The notes: generated by a model from the letters alone, not told the origin. Counted from the first letter of the stretch, positions 10,601-19,640 are shown. The stretch: 64,000 nucleotides of DNA from Allolobophora icterica (GCA_963556255.1 OY744608.1:4836367-4900366), one strand, 5' to 3'. Translations and numbers: made by a program.

Positions 10601-11390
10601 ACCAAGTTTAAATATAGATAAAAAATTTAGATTATGTAATAGCTCCAGTATTTATGCAGCAGAGTTGACTGCAATTATAGAAACTGTAAAATGGATTTTA
10701 AACTCCGAATGTTATAAGAATTGTCAATTTGCATTGTTTTCTGATTCATTGAGTGTTCTTACGTCAATTAAGGAGTCTTATTCTCAGTCTAGACCTAATT
10801 TATTGAATGAACTATTGTCTCTGATTAACAGACTAAATTCCAATCAAATAAGATTTATTTGGATCCCAAGTCACATTGACCTGACAGGTAATGATCGAGC
10901 AGATACTTTGGCTAAAGAAGCCCTGAGTATTGATCATATTAATTCTACTAATTATCTTGAACTTTCAGAAATTTTTACTTTAATGAAACTGTATATAGTA
11001 AATAAATGGCAATTAGAATATACTAACGATAATAGAGGTCATTTTTATAAATCTATTTGTCCAATTGTAAGTACAGATATTAAATATTTAGAACCCTATA
11101 GGCATAAGGAAGTCCAAATTTCTAGGTTACGTCTGGGAGTCGCGAATACTAATCAAAGGCTGTTTATTATAAAACGACATTCAAGTGGTTTATGTGATAC
11201 CTGTCAGGTCAAGGAGACTATTCATCACTTACTACTTGAGTGTAAAAAAGAAGATATATCGAAGTTGTTGGGAGATAAATGTCAATTGTATAAAAGGGAC
11301 ATTTCTATTTCAACCCTTTTAACAGTAAATATATTACAAAATGAAGTGTATAGGGTACTTAAACTAATTACTAAAGGTCAAATTCTGTAA
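7614..11390 (+). CDS. LINE ORF2: AP endonuclease, reverse transcriptase, RNase H
   Basis: This 1258-residue intact polyprotein carries out target-primed reverse transcription. The endonuclease spans residues 5-215, with WNARG (8-12), catalytic-type E38, GDFN around D135/N137 and SDH at D211/H212. The reverse transcriptase spans about 466-760, with NKSPGDD, RPISLT, QSGF, FIDFERAYD, TPQGSVISP and the FADD catalytic box at 686-689. The RNase H spans about 975-1100, with acidic residues D982, E1017, D1044 and D1097 all present. A C-terminal CX2CX7HX4C finger lies at 1194-1210. The reading frame is open 9 nt upstream, but the first ATG is 7614. It is in frame with ORF1 across a single TAG, so reinitiation or readthrough are possible. 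All key residues are present, so the element may be active. Confidence 0.93.
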   Translation: MALTILQWNARGFRGHKDQLKNYILKSYIPPDVICLQETFLKNPTKSPKLDGYNIIRKDCSSNEKGGLAIYLKEGLNFNVLDVDEVTNIEIQGIEIKTLSGHLKIFNSYFTPSYTFKKEDIQSIFPHKRSIIVGDFNAHNKLWGCSKTNKRGEIIEEILTEKNLVVLNTGQATRITSNQSNLNSVIDLSICSQDVALNARHNVTNSNMSSDHYATITTINEEITIEYNLSMHLWKLKKADWKNYEELSKFSITRDILVHKNFDANFNNLVDCITSIANQSIPSKNLKNRKNKNKKFRPLPYWSDKCSEVIYKRNQFRNKMNKTRELNDYLEYKKQEAIVKQTLKTEAKTCWQTYCSELTDQTKLGSVWTWARKMNGIATHSSIPTLNRNELIAETNLEKANLLANNYASTSSTQNYSKKFLNYIKDNNLQNNPNRIDSSPVHEMDILNERFYLNELKQAIRSAKNNKSPGDDKLPYELLKHLHKNALKTLLIFYNEIWEEGKLPTDWHHAIILPLLKPNKDASVPESYRPISLTPTICKVMETMVTKRLQWFLEKNNLISKNQSGFRKYRSTNDQILKLQDNILKKIKNKEHVLAIFIDFERAYDMLHVPTLLNKIQNLGIVGNTFNWIENFLSNRTFQVKVGAELSDKCIQQNGTPQGSVISPILFLLMINDIAAGVDGVEMSLFADDSAIYLGHRNVKILQNKIQLSINLIQNWCNRNGFKISINKTTGVLFSKRNNLSRITINIDKEQIKMENEVKFLGVIFDSKLSWKPHIDYIIEKCKKRLNLIRAISGYGWGACKKTLLTIYRALIRSILDYGDVAYSSACKSHLDKLSCIQTEALRLCCGAPKGTAAAALQNECGELPLHLRRLQNSIKCGTKILGNKFHINTATMENHWTNVFRTPESREHSIYTRTSEFFSSLNTSIIGPSFPSEPPWCNKQVEVDLTLNKLINKKTDHPEYLKQSALELVSKYNSYIHIYTDGSKVDEFVSAAFTVPSLNIDKKFRLCNSSSIYAAELTAIIETVKWILNSECYKNCQFALFSDSLSVLTSIKESYSQSRPNLLNELLSLINRLNSNQIRFIWIPSHIDLTGNDRADTLAKEALSIDHINSTNYLELSEIFTLMKLYIVNKWQLEYTNDNRGHFYKSICPIVSTDIKYLEPYRHKEVQISRLRLGVANTNQRLFIIKRHSSGLCDTCQVKETIHHLLLECKKEDISKLLGDKCQLYKRDISISTLLTVNILQNEVYRVLKLITKGQIL

Positions 11391-12087
11391 AGAGATATGC
11401 TAAGTTTGCTAATGTAAATAGTTTTATTTTATTTTTATTTATTTTATTTTTTTAAATTTTTTTATCTGTAATTTTAATTAGTCTTTTCCTTGTGCATTTT
11501 ATTTTATTGTATTAATTGTTACATTATTATAATGCAATCTTGAATGCATTAATATCAAACTTGAAACAATTGTAATTATTATGCTCATATAATTTTATGC
11601 TTTGTTGGTTGATGAGATTTGTACTTGAGTGTGTTTAGTACCTGAGCAGTTTCTTTGAGGAAAGGTACTTGGTATAACCATACGTTTCATTTAATATGCA
11701 TGATGTATGTGAGATTGGTACTATTTCATACATGATATGATTGTAGTGGTACATATTGCTATAAGATCTCATTGAACTGAGGAATAAGAAATGATCAATT
11801 AAACATTTCAATAATAGAATGGGAATATAATGTCATAATTATAATCATATGTGCTGTGCATTTATGTCTGAAGTTGTTTAAATATTTCTAGCGAGTGACA
11901 ATAGTTGCGAAGTACTGTTTGGTTTGCGTCGGAACATTTTATAGCTATGTGTATTATAAATAACATTAGATATGTTGCTTTGGGTGATGTGACATTACTG
12001 ACATTGTAAGCTTATGTTTGACACCTTTACATGGTGTTATACGGACACTATAAGTTTATCGTTTTCTAGAAATTGTATTTGTGAATT
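11391..12087 (+). other. LINE 3' UTR
   Basis: AT-rich and non-coding. Near its end it contains GACACCTTTACATGGTG and GACACTATAAG, which correspond to the GACACCTTTAAA...CAGACACTATATATTT blocks scattered through 40-63.7 kb. Confidence 0.75.
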
Positions 12088-12126
12088 GTCGTCAACGGCC
12101 ATTGTTGCCAAAGGACGACGTTAAAC
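12088..12126 (+). promoter_or_regulatory. 3'-terminal LINE RNA hairpin plus GTTAAAC
   Basis: Outer stem GTCGTC (12088-12093) with GACGAC (12114-12119), inner stem GGC with GCC, loop about CATTGTT, then GTTAAAC. By analogy with L2/UnaL2-type LINEs, such a terminal hairpin would be the site recognised by the element's reverse transcriptase. That role is inference. Dispersed copies keep the fold with changed base pairs. Confidence 0.75.
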
Positions 12127-12154
12127 TTTGGAATAATAATAAAAAAATAATTTC

Positions 12155-12290
12155 TATCCATGTCATAAGATGTCGTTAAACTGTGTCGACGCCTGTGCTC
12201 TCTCCTTAGACACCTTTAATGCGTTTTAAACCGACTCTATAATAAATCTTTAAACGCTAGACCTATCCATCTATTCCGGTGTGAATCTCA
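12155..12290 (+). repeat. Fragments of LINE 3' tails
   Basis: The 3' half of an A-type tail (CATAAGATGTCGTTAAAC, 12164-12183) is followed by GACACCTTTAATGCG at 12209, a UTR block shared with LINE debris elsewhere. Confidence 0.5.
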
Positions 12291-12292
12291 AC

Positions 12293-13200
12293 CTGTGTGT
12301 CGGGACCCGCAAGCGGGTAGCAAAGAAAGTCCAAGTGGGTCGCAAATTTTCTCGCAGGAAATTGTCACGTGAGCATTATTCGCAATTTTAAAATGTAGCG
12401 CTATAAAATCGGACAGTCTATTTGTTTTGGACTCTAGGGTCGGCCATTTTAGTTCCGATGTTCACTTGTATTGGTCGGTTACCGTTATATTTTGAATTTT
12501 AAACTTCTGATCTATTATTATTGTTTGAATATAATATTAAATCAAGGAAATATCGTTTTCGAAATGGATTAATATTTGAGAAGAAAACGTCCTGATGAGC
12601 CGAATTCTGATAGCAGTGCCTCATGAGAATCGGACAACAACGCGCAATCGGCAAGCACGTGTGCAATACCAAGCGCAAAGAAACCACTAAAACGACGAGT
12701 GCAAGGTCCAAGCCGTAAATACAATGAAAGCTATGTGAAATTCGCTTTCACCGCAACAGTTCCGGATGCCAAATCAATTCCTCAGTGTGCAATTTGCTGT
12801 GCATGCGGAAACCAATCGATTTTTTTTTCAACGCAAGCGTTACGAGTTGAGAACGCAAGTATGTGAATGGTAAGAAAGTAACTACACTTAATGTAGCAGC
12901 TTTGAACGCATCTTTTGAAGTTGCTTTACGGATTGTGCAATGTAAAATCCACACACAATGACTGAAGAACTAATTCTTCCAGCTGCTGTTGATATGGTGA
13001 AAGCAGTTTTAAATAAGTAGTCTGCCAACAAGTTGCGAGCCATTCCACTTTCCAAGAGCAACCTAAGTAGACGCATCACTGACATGTCAGCGGATGTTAA
13101 TGAACAGTTGGTGGATATGCTGAAAACTAGCAAAATATTTTCATTGCAACGGAATGAGTCGACTGACATTAGTAACTGTGCGTTACTTTTGGTGAGAGTT
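12293..13200 (+). mobile_element. hAT (ZBED5-like) transposon remnant, 5' part
   Basis: Starts near GTGTCGGGACCCGCAAGCGG, which contains the GGGACCCGCAAG/GGGTCGCAA type of terminus seen in Buster/ZBED5-like hAT elements. It carries the N-terminal part of the transposase. The 3' half and right end are not present: sequence similarity stops near 13200 and is followed by unrelated AT-rich DNA. The exact left boundary is uncertain. Confidence 0.65.
12564..13197 (+). pseudogene. ZBED5-like hAT transposase fragment
   Basis: Conceptual translation gives LRRKRPDEPNSDSSAS, then KRRVQGPSRKYNESYVKFAF and PQCAIC. This is the start of the ZBED5-like family, where a Tyr-rich YxxSYxxFxF motif precedes a BED-type zinc finger. 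Further on are ASFEVALRI, HTMTEELILPA, then IPLSKSNLSRRITDMSADVN and FSLQRNESTDISNCALLLV, which match the conserved helical region before the hAT catalytic core. Several stops and frameshifts occur (about 12625, 12840, 13018). The catalytic C-terminal half and dimerisation domain are missing. This is a dead fragment, not a domesticated gene. Confidence 0.75.
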
Positions 13201-13289
13201 TTTCAGCTATTTTTTTCTTAAATTCTGTAATTTTAATACGATATTATTTACAGTTTACTTATAGCATAAGTGAACTATAAATAATATGC

Positions 13290-13360
13290 TGTGTTATGCC
13301 ATACGAACGTCATTGCTGCCGACATCAATGGCCTTTGTTTCCATAATATGTAGTTTAACT
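13290..13360 (+). repeat. Degenerate A-type LINE tail
   Basis: GACATCAATGGCCTTTGTTT, CCATAATATGTAG and TTTAAC keep the loop and inner stem of the 3' hairpin but have lost most of the outer stem. Confidence 0.5.
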
Positions 13361-13576
13361 CTGCATCCAATACAATCAATCGTAACTGCTATTGCTATCG
13401 TATAGAACAAGTCTTTTGATCTCCTCATTTATATACTGTCTACGCAGAGCAGTCTTCGTCTGCCATTCTTTCTCTTTCCTTTCAATCTTACATTTGCGGA
13501 TTCGGTCAGCTGGCATTCTGTCTCTACTTGACCGAACCATAGCAGTCTTCGATGCATGGACGACTTTGTCAAGCAG

Positions 13577-13856
13577 GAGGAGAGAGACAGACAGAGACAG
13601 ACAGAAAGAGAGAGAGAGGCAGATAGACAGAGATAGACAGAGACAGACAGACACAGACAGACATAGACTGTCTGTCTCTGTCTGTCTGTGTGTGTGTCTG
13701 TCTGTCTGTGTGTCTGTCTGTCTGTCTGTCTGTCTGTCTGACTGTCTTTCTCTCTCTTTCTGTCTGTCTGAATTTCACATAACAGACAGAAAGAGACAGA
13801 CAGACAGGCAGGCAGACAGACAGACAGTGACAGACAGATAGACAGACAGACAGAGT
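13577..13856. repeat. (GACA)n/(TGTC)n strand-switching array
   Basis: GACA-type units (13577-13668) switch to TGTC-type (13669-13770), and after a 20-bp spacer switch back to GACA-type (13782-13856). The array is therefore a large inverted repeat. Confidence 0.9.
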
Positions 13857-13974
13857 TTGTGTGCAATGACTTTTAAGCAATGACTATCATAATTATTTCA
13901 TCATTTCAAATTTGTATGAACACCCATTGAGAAAATCTCGAAACTCATGCATAAGCTTAATTTACGAGCGGATC

Positions 13975-14170
13975 AAAATGTATTTTGTTCATTATGAATG
14001 TGGGGAACAATTATTGAACGAAAAACGAATTAATTAGCTAATTTAAAGTAATTAATTAATGAACGAGTAAACGAACGAAGGTAGGCTACAAATGAAGGAA
14101 AGAATTAATTAATTAATTAACGAATAAACGAACGAATGAATAAACTAATGAGAAAACAATAAGAGAATGA
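13975..14170. repeat. AATT/AACGAACG-rich low-complexity stretch
   Basis: Interspersed AATTAATTAATT and AACGAACGAA motifs. No coding potential is seen. Confidence 0.6.
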
Positions 14171-14189
14171 ATTAATCAATGAATAACTG

Positions 14190-14395
14190 TTGATTAGAAA
14201 AGCAGTCCGTAAACACCTCTTTTAACATGTTCAATGTCAATATAAGTAGAAGAGGCAGCGATGATCCTCATTGTATACTTTTGACGTAGGCATTTTTCCT
14301 GTACACATGTGTTATCCATAAGAAAGGTGAGAACTGTTCAAAATAATATCTGCCGACGTCAACGGCCTTTGTTGTCATAAGATGTCGTTAAACTA
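14190..14395 (+). repeat. 5'-truncated LINE copy with A-type 3' hairpin
   Basis: The hairpin GACGTC (14355-14360), GGC, CTTTGTT, GTC, GATGTC (14381-14386) is followed by GTTAAAC. Upstream, AACACCTCTTTTAA and GAGAACTGTTCAAAA-type sequence is shared with 47405-47520, so the two are copies of one subfamily. Confidence 0.65.
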
Positions 14396-14403
14396 TGGGT
14401 GCA

Positions 14404-14672
14404 GCAATGCATATGAAGTTTTAGCGACTACATTAAATTTTTATTAGCCTGAACATATATGATGGCTGGGGTCTATCCTGTCCATGGATTGCCTGATATT
14501 CATCTTCTTACTGACAGCGTACGGTCAGTGTACTCGTTATAGACGAGTTGGCTAGGGGGCGCAGGTGAAGCAGTAATATCGAAGCAAATTTTTGCCCAGG
14601 GTAGGTTTGAACCCACAACTTGTCGGATGACAGTCCAGAAAGCTAACCGTTACACTACCGCGCACCTGTGTA
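14404..14672 (-). mobile_element. tRNA-derived SINE S1, copy 1
   Basis: In reverse complement it reads from a tRNA-like head (TAGTGTAACGGTTAGC box A region; box B region GGTTCAAACC) into a body AGTTGGCTAGG...CAGTGTACTCGTTATA. It has the same order as copies at 23.4, 27.15 and 39.7 kb. It is a pol III retroelement, not a tRNA gene. Confidence 0.75.
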
Positions 14673-14679
14673 ACACAAG

Positions 14680-14850
14680 GTAAGTTGAGTGGTGAGTTCG
14701 GGCTCGAACCTGCTCCACTGAGGTGGCCACTGTGTATTGTGTAAGGACTTGAGCAAGTCCTTCACTCGCAGTTGCTCTACGCCATCGATGCTTTGTCGAT
14801 TGGTCATGTGCACTTCTGGACGTTGGAAGAAGGGCAATTTCATATGTAGT
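14680..14850 (-). mobile_element. tRNA-like SINE fragment
   Basis: The reverse complement has a box B-like GGTTCGAGCCC and a body with GAGTGAAGGACTTGCTC and GCATCGATGG. A related arrangement occurs at 16690-16830 on the plus strand. Family placement is uncertain. Confidence 0.4.
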
Positions 14851-14865
14851 TGTATTGCATTGTGT

Positions 14866-14910
14866 CAGTATCAATTGTATTGTATTGTATTGCATTGTAT
14901 TGTATTGTGG
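14866..14910. repeat. (TATTG)n microsatellite
   Basis: About eight TATTG/TGCATTG units. Confidence 0.85.
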
Positions 14911-14924
14911 ATAGGCATGACGGA

Positions 14925-15095
14925 TGTAAGGTAAGCTGAGTAAAGGTAACGGTGAGACAAAGTTAATTTAAGGTTATTTGAACTTCGGTATAACGTATAA
15001 GTTAAGGTAAGCAAAGGTAAGATTGAGATATGTTGAGTTTTCGTAAGGTAGGCCTATAAGTCAGGGGAAGGTAAGTAAGATGGTGAGGTGAGGAA
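14925..15095 (+). repeat. AGGTAAG-rich cryptic repeat
   Basis: At least five AAGGTAAG/AAGGTAAC motifs in 170 bp. Each matches the metazoan 5' splice-site consensus, with no neighbouring ORF to explain them. Confidence 0.6.
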
Positions 15096-15109
15096 CGTCA
15101 TTATATGAC

Positions 15110-15158
15110 ATGACGGTCCACCCTGACCTTGCGGTCCACCCTAACCTTGCGGCTTGAC
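15110..15158 (+). repeat. Short tandem duplication
   Basis: CGGTCCACCCTGACCTTG is followed by CGGTCCACCCTAACCTTG: two copies with one change. Confidence 0.8.
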
Positions 15159-15614
15159 TCTGGTGTGACATCGGTTGATATCTTGTGCAACAGATGCAAC
15201 GGCGCTATAGAAATTACTAATTAAAATTAATTATAATAATTAAGTAAATAATGAGACCACTCATTATCCTTCTAGTTGATGTCTTTGGTCCTATAGGCCT
15301 ACACGTTGTGTGGTCCTTCCTTATAAGGTTTCTCATCGTCTTCAAACTGAAGCCGCAGATAAATCTAATAAATTCTCCGCTTGATTGCGAGTCCTTCCGT
15401 CGACCCCGATAACAACAGGCCCCTCGTTTCTACCTTCGCCCGGAATGAGGTTACCAGGTGTGGTGCCCGATCGCTTATTGGCGAAGTCGGTTCCAACCGG
15501 GTCCGCTTTTGACACAAAGTAATATTATTATCTGCTGTAACGTAATGTAAATCTCTGAAATTTCTCAGCGCCACACAGACGTTTGCGTTAGGGAGAGTTG
15601 CTAATTCTGAACAT

Positions 15615-15765
15615 TCTTGCCATGATCGTCGTCGTCGCCGTCGTCGTCATCATCACCACCATCACTATCACCACCACCGTCATCATCATCACTACAGCTA
15701 CAATCATCACCACAATCATCATCAACATTACTGGTGGTGGTGACCATCATCATCATCATTGTAAC
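15615..15765. repeat. CAT/CAC trinucleotide-rich array
   Basis: Mixed ATC, ACC and GTC triplets form an imperfect array. Confidence 0.8.
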
Positions 15766-15867
15766 ATCGGTGAGACTTTGAATATCGACGGTTGGCTCTA
15801 CGTGTGTGCTTGGGTCAAGCCACTGGTGACTCTTCCAGTTTACTGTGCATTGTTTTGCTAACTGATA

Positions 15868-15960
15868 TAATAGGCAAGTGCTGAGAGCGCCTCTGATTTA
15901 GTTTTTATCTTTGAGCGGCTCTCTTTAAATTTTCAGTTGCAATAAATTACAGTGGTTAAA
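15868..15960 (+). repeat. Degenerate CR1-like LINE 3' end
   Basis: GAGCGCCTCTGATTTAG followed by TTAAATTTTCAGTTGCAAT resembles the terminal GAGCGCC...CGCTATATAAATTTTCAATTACA of the LINE copies at 28.3 and 47.3 kb. Confidence 0.45.
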
Positions 15961-15984
15961 TGAAATGAAGAAAAAGGAGAATAG

Positions 15985-16232
15985 CAGCCACTTAAGCTAG
16001 CCTTGACTCCCTTGAGGCAGCCATGGGTATGAAGTGCTAGCGATTTAATTTTGTTATCCTCAGCATATGAGGGTGGGTGGTCACTCCTGTCCCTCGCCGT
16101 CTCATCTTCCCACCGACAGTTTGCGGTCAGTTAACTCATTGTAACTGAGTTGGCTAGGTGGTGCAGGTGGAGCAGAAATCTCGAACTAAAAAATTTCTGC
16201 CCTGGGGAATCAAATGAACTCCGGAATAATGT
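15985..16232 (-). mobile_element. SINE S1, copy 2 (head truncated)
   Basis: The S1 body is on the minus strand (CCATGGGTATGAAGTGCTAG, CAGCATATGAGGGTGGGTGG, ACTGAGTTGGCTAGG). The tRNA-like head is truncated after AATTTCTGCCCTGGGG. Confidence 0.7.
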
Positions 16233-16419
16233 GGTTTTGGCCCCTTTCGGTGCCAGATCAGAATCCGGGGAGGTCAAGAGGAGGAGACAGCACGGTGCTT
16301 CGAGTTGAATTTCAAAGAGTCCTGTAATTCTTCATGGGCGAAGTTTATACGAAACAATATTCAAACAGATGAGAAGATACGTTGAAAATTAGAGAGAAAA
16401 TATTAATTGTATTGGCCGG

Positions 16420-16606
16420 TCTCTGTCTCTGTCTCGCTGTCGCTTTCTCCGTCTCTGTCTCGCTCTCTGTCCCTTTCTCTGTCTCTGACTCACTCTCTGT
16501 CTCTGCCTGTTTGTCTGTTTGTCCGTCTGTCTGTCTCTGTCTGTCTGTCTGTCTGTATCTCTGTCTGTCTGTCTGTCTGTCTATCTGTCTCTGTCCTGTC
16601 TGTGTC

Positions 16607-16661
<55 letters not shown>

Positions 16662-16662
16662 T
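16420..16662. repeat. (TCTG)n/(TC)n microsatellite
   Basis: Imperfect TCTGTC array ending in a TC run. Confidence 0.95.
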
Positions 16663-16689
16663 TCATACACCTTGAATGAATACTATTGG

Positions 16690-16830
16690 TTAGATCTTGC
16701 AATGCGGAAAGTACGGGTTCGATCCTCCTTCCTTGAGACGGTTAGGTCTGTAGTGACCGTATTCAGGTCCTCTACTCCCAATTGCTGAAGGCTATCGATT
16801 GATGCTTGTTACTTAGGTAGTGACACTTAA
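16690..16830 (+). mobile_element. tRNA-like SINE fragment
   Basis: A box B-like GGTTCGATCC at 16707-16716 follows TTGGTTAGATCTTGC. Downstream CAATTGCTGAAGGCTATCGA resembles the fragment at 14680-14850. Confidence 0.4.
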
Positions 16831-17339
16831 TAAATACATAACAATAATAATATTAACATCGAACAACTTAGAAAAAGTTAAGAACAATTAAAAACGCTTT
16901 CTGTCGGTTGTTGTCATGACGCCGAAGCAAGAAAAAACAACATCGGCAAAACAGTTCTATTTTTAGAAAGAAATTCTCGCGTCCTTGTTACGTAAGCTTT
17001 CCATAATTCGTCGGAACATATTTCGCATGGTTCTGATTTGGCGTCATACCAGCAAGTTCATCCGAGGGCAGGGGGCGGGGATTAGCGGACTAGAGGGCGC
17101 GCCCGAACCTGGAAAACTGATCATGCTATTAGATGGAGTAGAATTGCGCCGGGGTCGTGACCCCCGTCGCATCCAATCAAAAGCATTTGAAAGACGGAAG
17201 TGGGGCATTTAACCGAAGCGTCGAAAGACTTAATGGGGTCGAGATTTTATGGGGTAACTTTGGCTCTGCTCCAATTTCCAAGAGAGTTGGTACGACTCGT
17301 TTCTGAACTGATAGCAGTGATCCCTGTTCTTCTTTTTCC

Positions 17340-17340
<1 letters not shown>

Positions 17341-17382
<42 letters not shown>

Positions 17383-17400
17383 ATTATTATTATTATTCAA
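17341..17400. repeat. (TTG)n then (TTA)n microsatellite
   Basis: Fourteen TTG-type triplets are followed by TAT triplets. Confidence 0.95.
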
Positions 17401-17654
17401 TTTTTATGCCTCAGTTTTCTGTATTATATATATTATTATTGCTATAAAAAGTAATAATAATAGTTATTAATATTATTGTCAATATTATTATTATTATTAT
17501 TTTCCGTTGGCTACGAATACAGTACATAAAGGAACCCATCCATTAACAGTTCAATTAACATTGCGCCTCATAAACGCCAGTTCTTCTTGTTCTCGTTCTT
17601 TCGAACAGTTCGTCACACAGTCCAATTAGAACTTCCGTCGATTTCTGTTTAATT

Positions 17655-17880
17655 CAGTCCCATCATGCACCGGGCTTCCGGCGGCGCCTACGTCAATATG
17701 GCGGCGGTTGTTTGGGTTGCTGAGACCGGTGGAGAGGAGGTTGAATGAGGAGGATGAGGAGGAGGAACAGTTATTCTCTCGACGATCAGAGACAGTCGAT
17801 CGAGATTTGAGATGGCGCTTTTTGAAGTGCACGTGGAGATCGTGGCGACATCTTTCGACGCAGTGGACGACGATGGATAG
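17655..17880 (+). promoter_or_regulatory. Possible CpG-rich promoter
   Basis: A CpG-dense patch in otherwise AT-rich DNA carries an ETS-like CTTCCGG (17676) and a YY1-like CAATATGGCGGC (17693). Such motifs mark housekeeping starts in animals. Only short open frames follow (the ATG inside the YY1-like motif opens 16 codons), so no gene is claimed. Confidence 0.3.
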
Positions 17881-18195
17881 CCTGGAAAACAGTGCAATGC
17901 AAACTAATGTGATGCGATCCAATGTAATGAACAGCAGTGTAATGGCATGATCTAATGTGATGCATATGTAATTGAAAAGTGATGCGATATGTAATAATCA
18001 CTTAATGTAATGATGTGATCCAATGTAATGAACAGGAATGTAATGATACGTGATGCACAAGTAATGGAATGTGATGCGAAATGTGATAAACATTTAGTGT
18101 AATGGCATGATCTAATGTGACGCATAGGTAATTGAAATGTGACGCGATATGTGATAAACATTTAATGTAATGATGTGATCTAGTCTAATGTGATT
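17880..18195. repeat. Degenerate ATGTGATG repeat with 160-bp higher-order period
   Basis: The block AATGGCATGATCTAATGTGA starts at 17941 and again at 18101. The intervening sequence is built from AATGTGATG-like units. Two 68-bp subunits are highly alike. Confidence 0.75.
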
Positions 18196-18344
18196 CAAGT
18201 GTAAATGGTGTCAGAAGACAAGAAAATGTAGTTTGTGGCAAAATAATGTTAAGCAATGTTGTGAGAGTAGTTTACAATTCCCTGTTCGCTCTTTCACGTT
18301 GTTTCGTCACATTCGAACACTCAGTAAATATCTGTTCTTACAAG

Positions 18345-18425
18345 CACTTCGAAATACGATACAACACAATACAAAATAATACGAAACATCACAATAGAAT
18401 AGAATAAAATACAATACAATACAAC
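18345..18425. repeat. AATAC-rich simple repeat
   Basis: Imperfect (AATAC)n/(AATAG)n run. Confidence 0.75.
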
Positions 18426-18659
18426 TGTGAATTTGATCAGCTACCACATCCCCCCCCCTCCTGTTCAGAGGCAAACATTCATCTCGTGAGCAACAAGAAA
18501 CATTAAGATTTGAGAACCGTGAAGACACTGGAAGCTAGTGGCTTTCAATTTCAACGATATACAGTAGCACTGTCCCCACTCCTTGGGACACACATCGCAC
18601 CCAAACCCATTAGGCCGATTAGGGTCCCTATCACACCCAAACGTTTTGAAACCCGCCTC

Positions 18660-18770
18660 CAACACTGATGGTTTCTACTGTTAACGACGCTGTGTCATTG
18701 CGAGGATTATTAGCGTCGCACTCCTCCTTTATAGAAACTTCGGACTGGTGCCACCAGAAAACTGGAACAC
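18660..18770 (-). repeat. I-group LINE 3' tail (B type)
   Basis: On the minus strand GACGCT...AGCGTC forms the outer stem and GTTAACAG follows. The adjacent CCTCCTTTATAGAAACTTCGG part matches other B-type tails. Confidence 0.6.
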
Positions 18771-18849
18771 TGCAGTCTCTTATAACTCTAACTGTAGGCC
18801 TAAGTCTTGTACAGGGTGCAAGTGAATGGGAGGAGCACCGTTGAGTCTG

Positions 18850-19325
18850 CAACCAACATCCTGGTTCATCGAACCGAAACGGTTACTTCCTCATCTCTTA
18901 GATCGCTAATTCGACAGTCAGCCATCCGGAACGACACTTAATCGGCTGACGGTAGCTATTATCCTTCAGGGAAGTCTCACCCCTCGAGGATCAAACGAAT
19001 GCCTGCCACCCCCAAGTGATGAGATAACGGATTAGGGCCGACTGAGTCCATGTTGTAAGTCAATTATATATGTGCTCGTGGGGGAAAGCGGATGAGTAGA
19101 TAGATTAGCGAAATTGTTTGGCCTAATTATATCGTGTAGTTAAAGCTGTTACGACTTTGCTATTAAAGGTGCTTTAGATAGTATCTCGAGGGATTTTAGT
19201 ACTTATTTAATTTTTATTTACTTTTAAAATAAATTTATGTGGCGTCGCTAAGGGAGACTGGCCAGATTTATGGCGAAGAGCCAAAAATGAGAAGCAATCA
19301 GAGAGAAATATAAGATTACATCACT
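18850..19325. other. No gene seen
   Basis: Unique-looking sequence without long open frames or recognisable repeats. Confidence 0.4.
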
Positions 19326-19329
19326 GTCA

Positions 19330-19640
<311 letters not shown>

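Larger units (their letters stand above)
5445..12140 (+). mobile_element. I-group non-LTR retrotransposon, apparently full length
   Basis: The element has two long uninterrupted ORFs and a 0.75-kb 3' UTR. It ends in a hairpin (12088-12119), GTTAAAC (12120-12126) and an A/T-rich AATAATAATAAAAAAATAA tail. APE endonuclease, reverse transcriptase and RNase H in one ORF2, together with a zinc-knuckle ORF1, place it in the I superfamily (I/Nimb-like). The exact clade is not resolved. The 5' end is uncertain: the piggyBac element sits immediately upstream and may lie within the LINE's 5' UTR. No target duplication could be identified. Remnants of related elements lie at 50.6, 54.1 and 57.7-59.3 kb. 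Confidence 0.9.

Noticed and set aside
5445..12140. LTR retrotransposon or retrovirus
   Set aside because: There are no flanking long terminal repeats, no protease or integrase, and the endonuclease is of AP type at the N-terminus of ORF2. It is a non-LTR element.
12564..13197. Domesticated ZBED gene
   Set aside because: Multiple stops and frameshifts and loss of the C-terminal half. It is a decayed hAT transposase.
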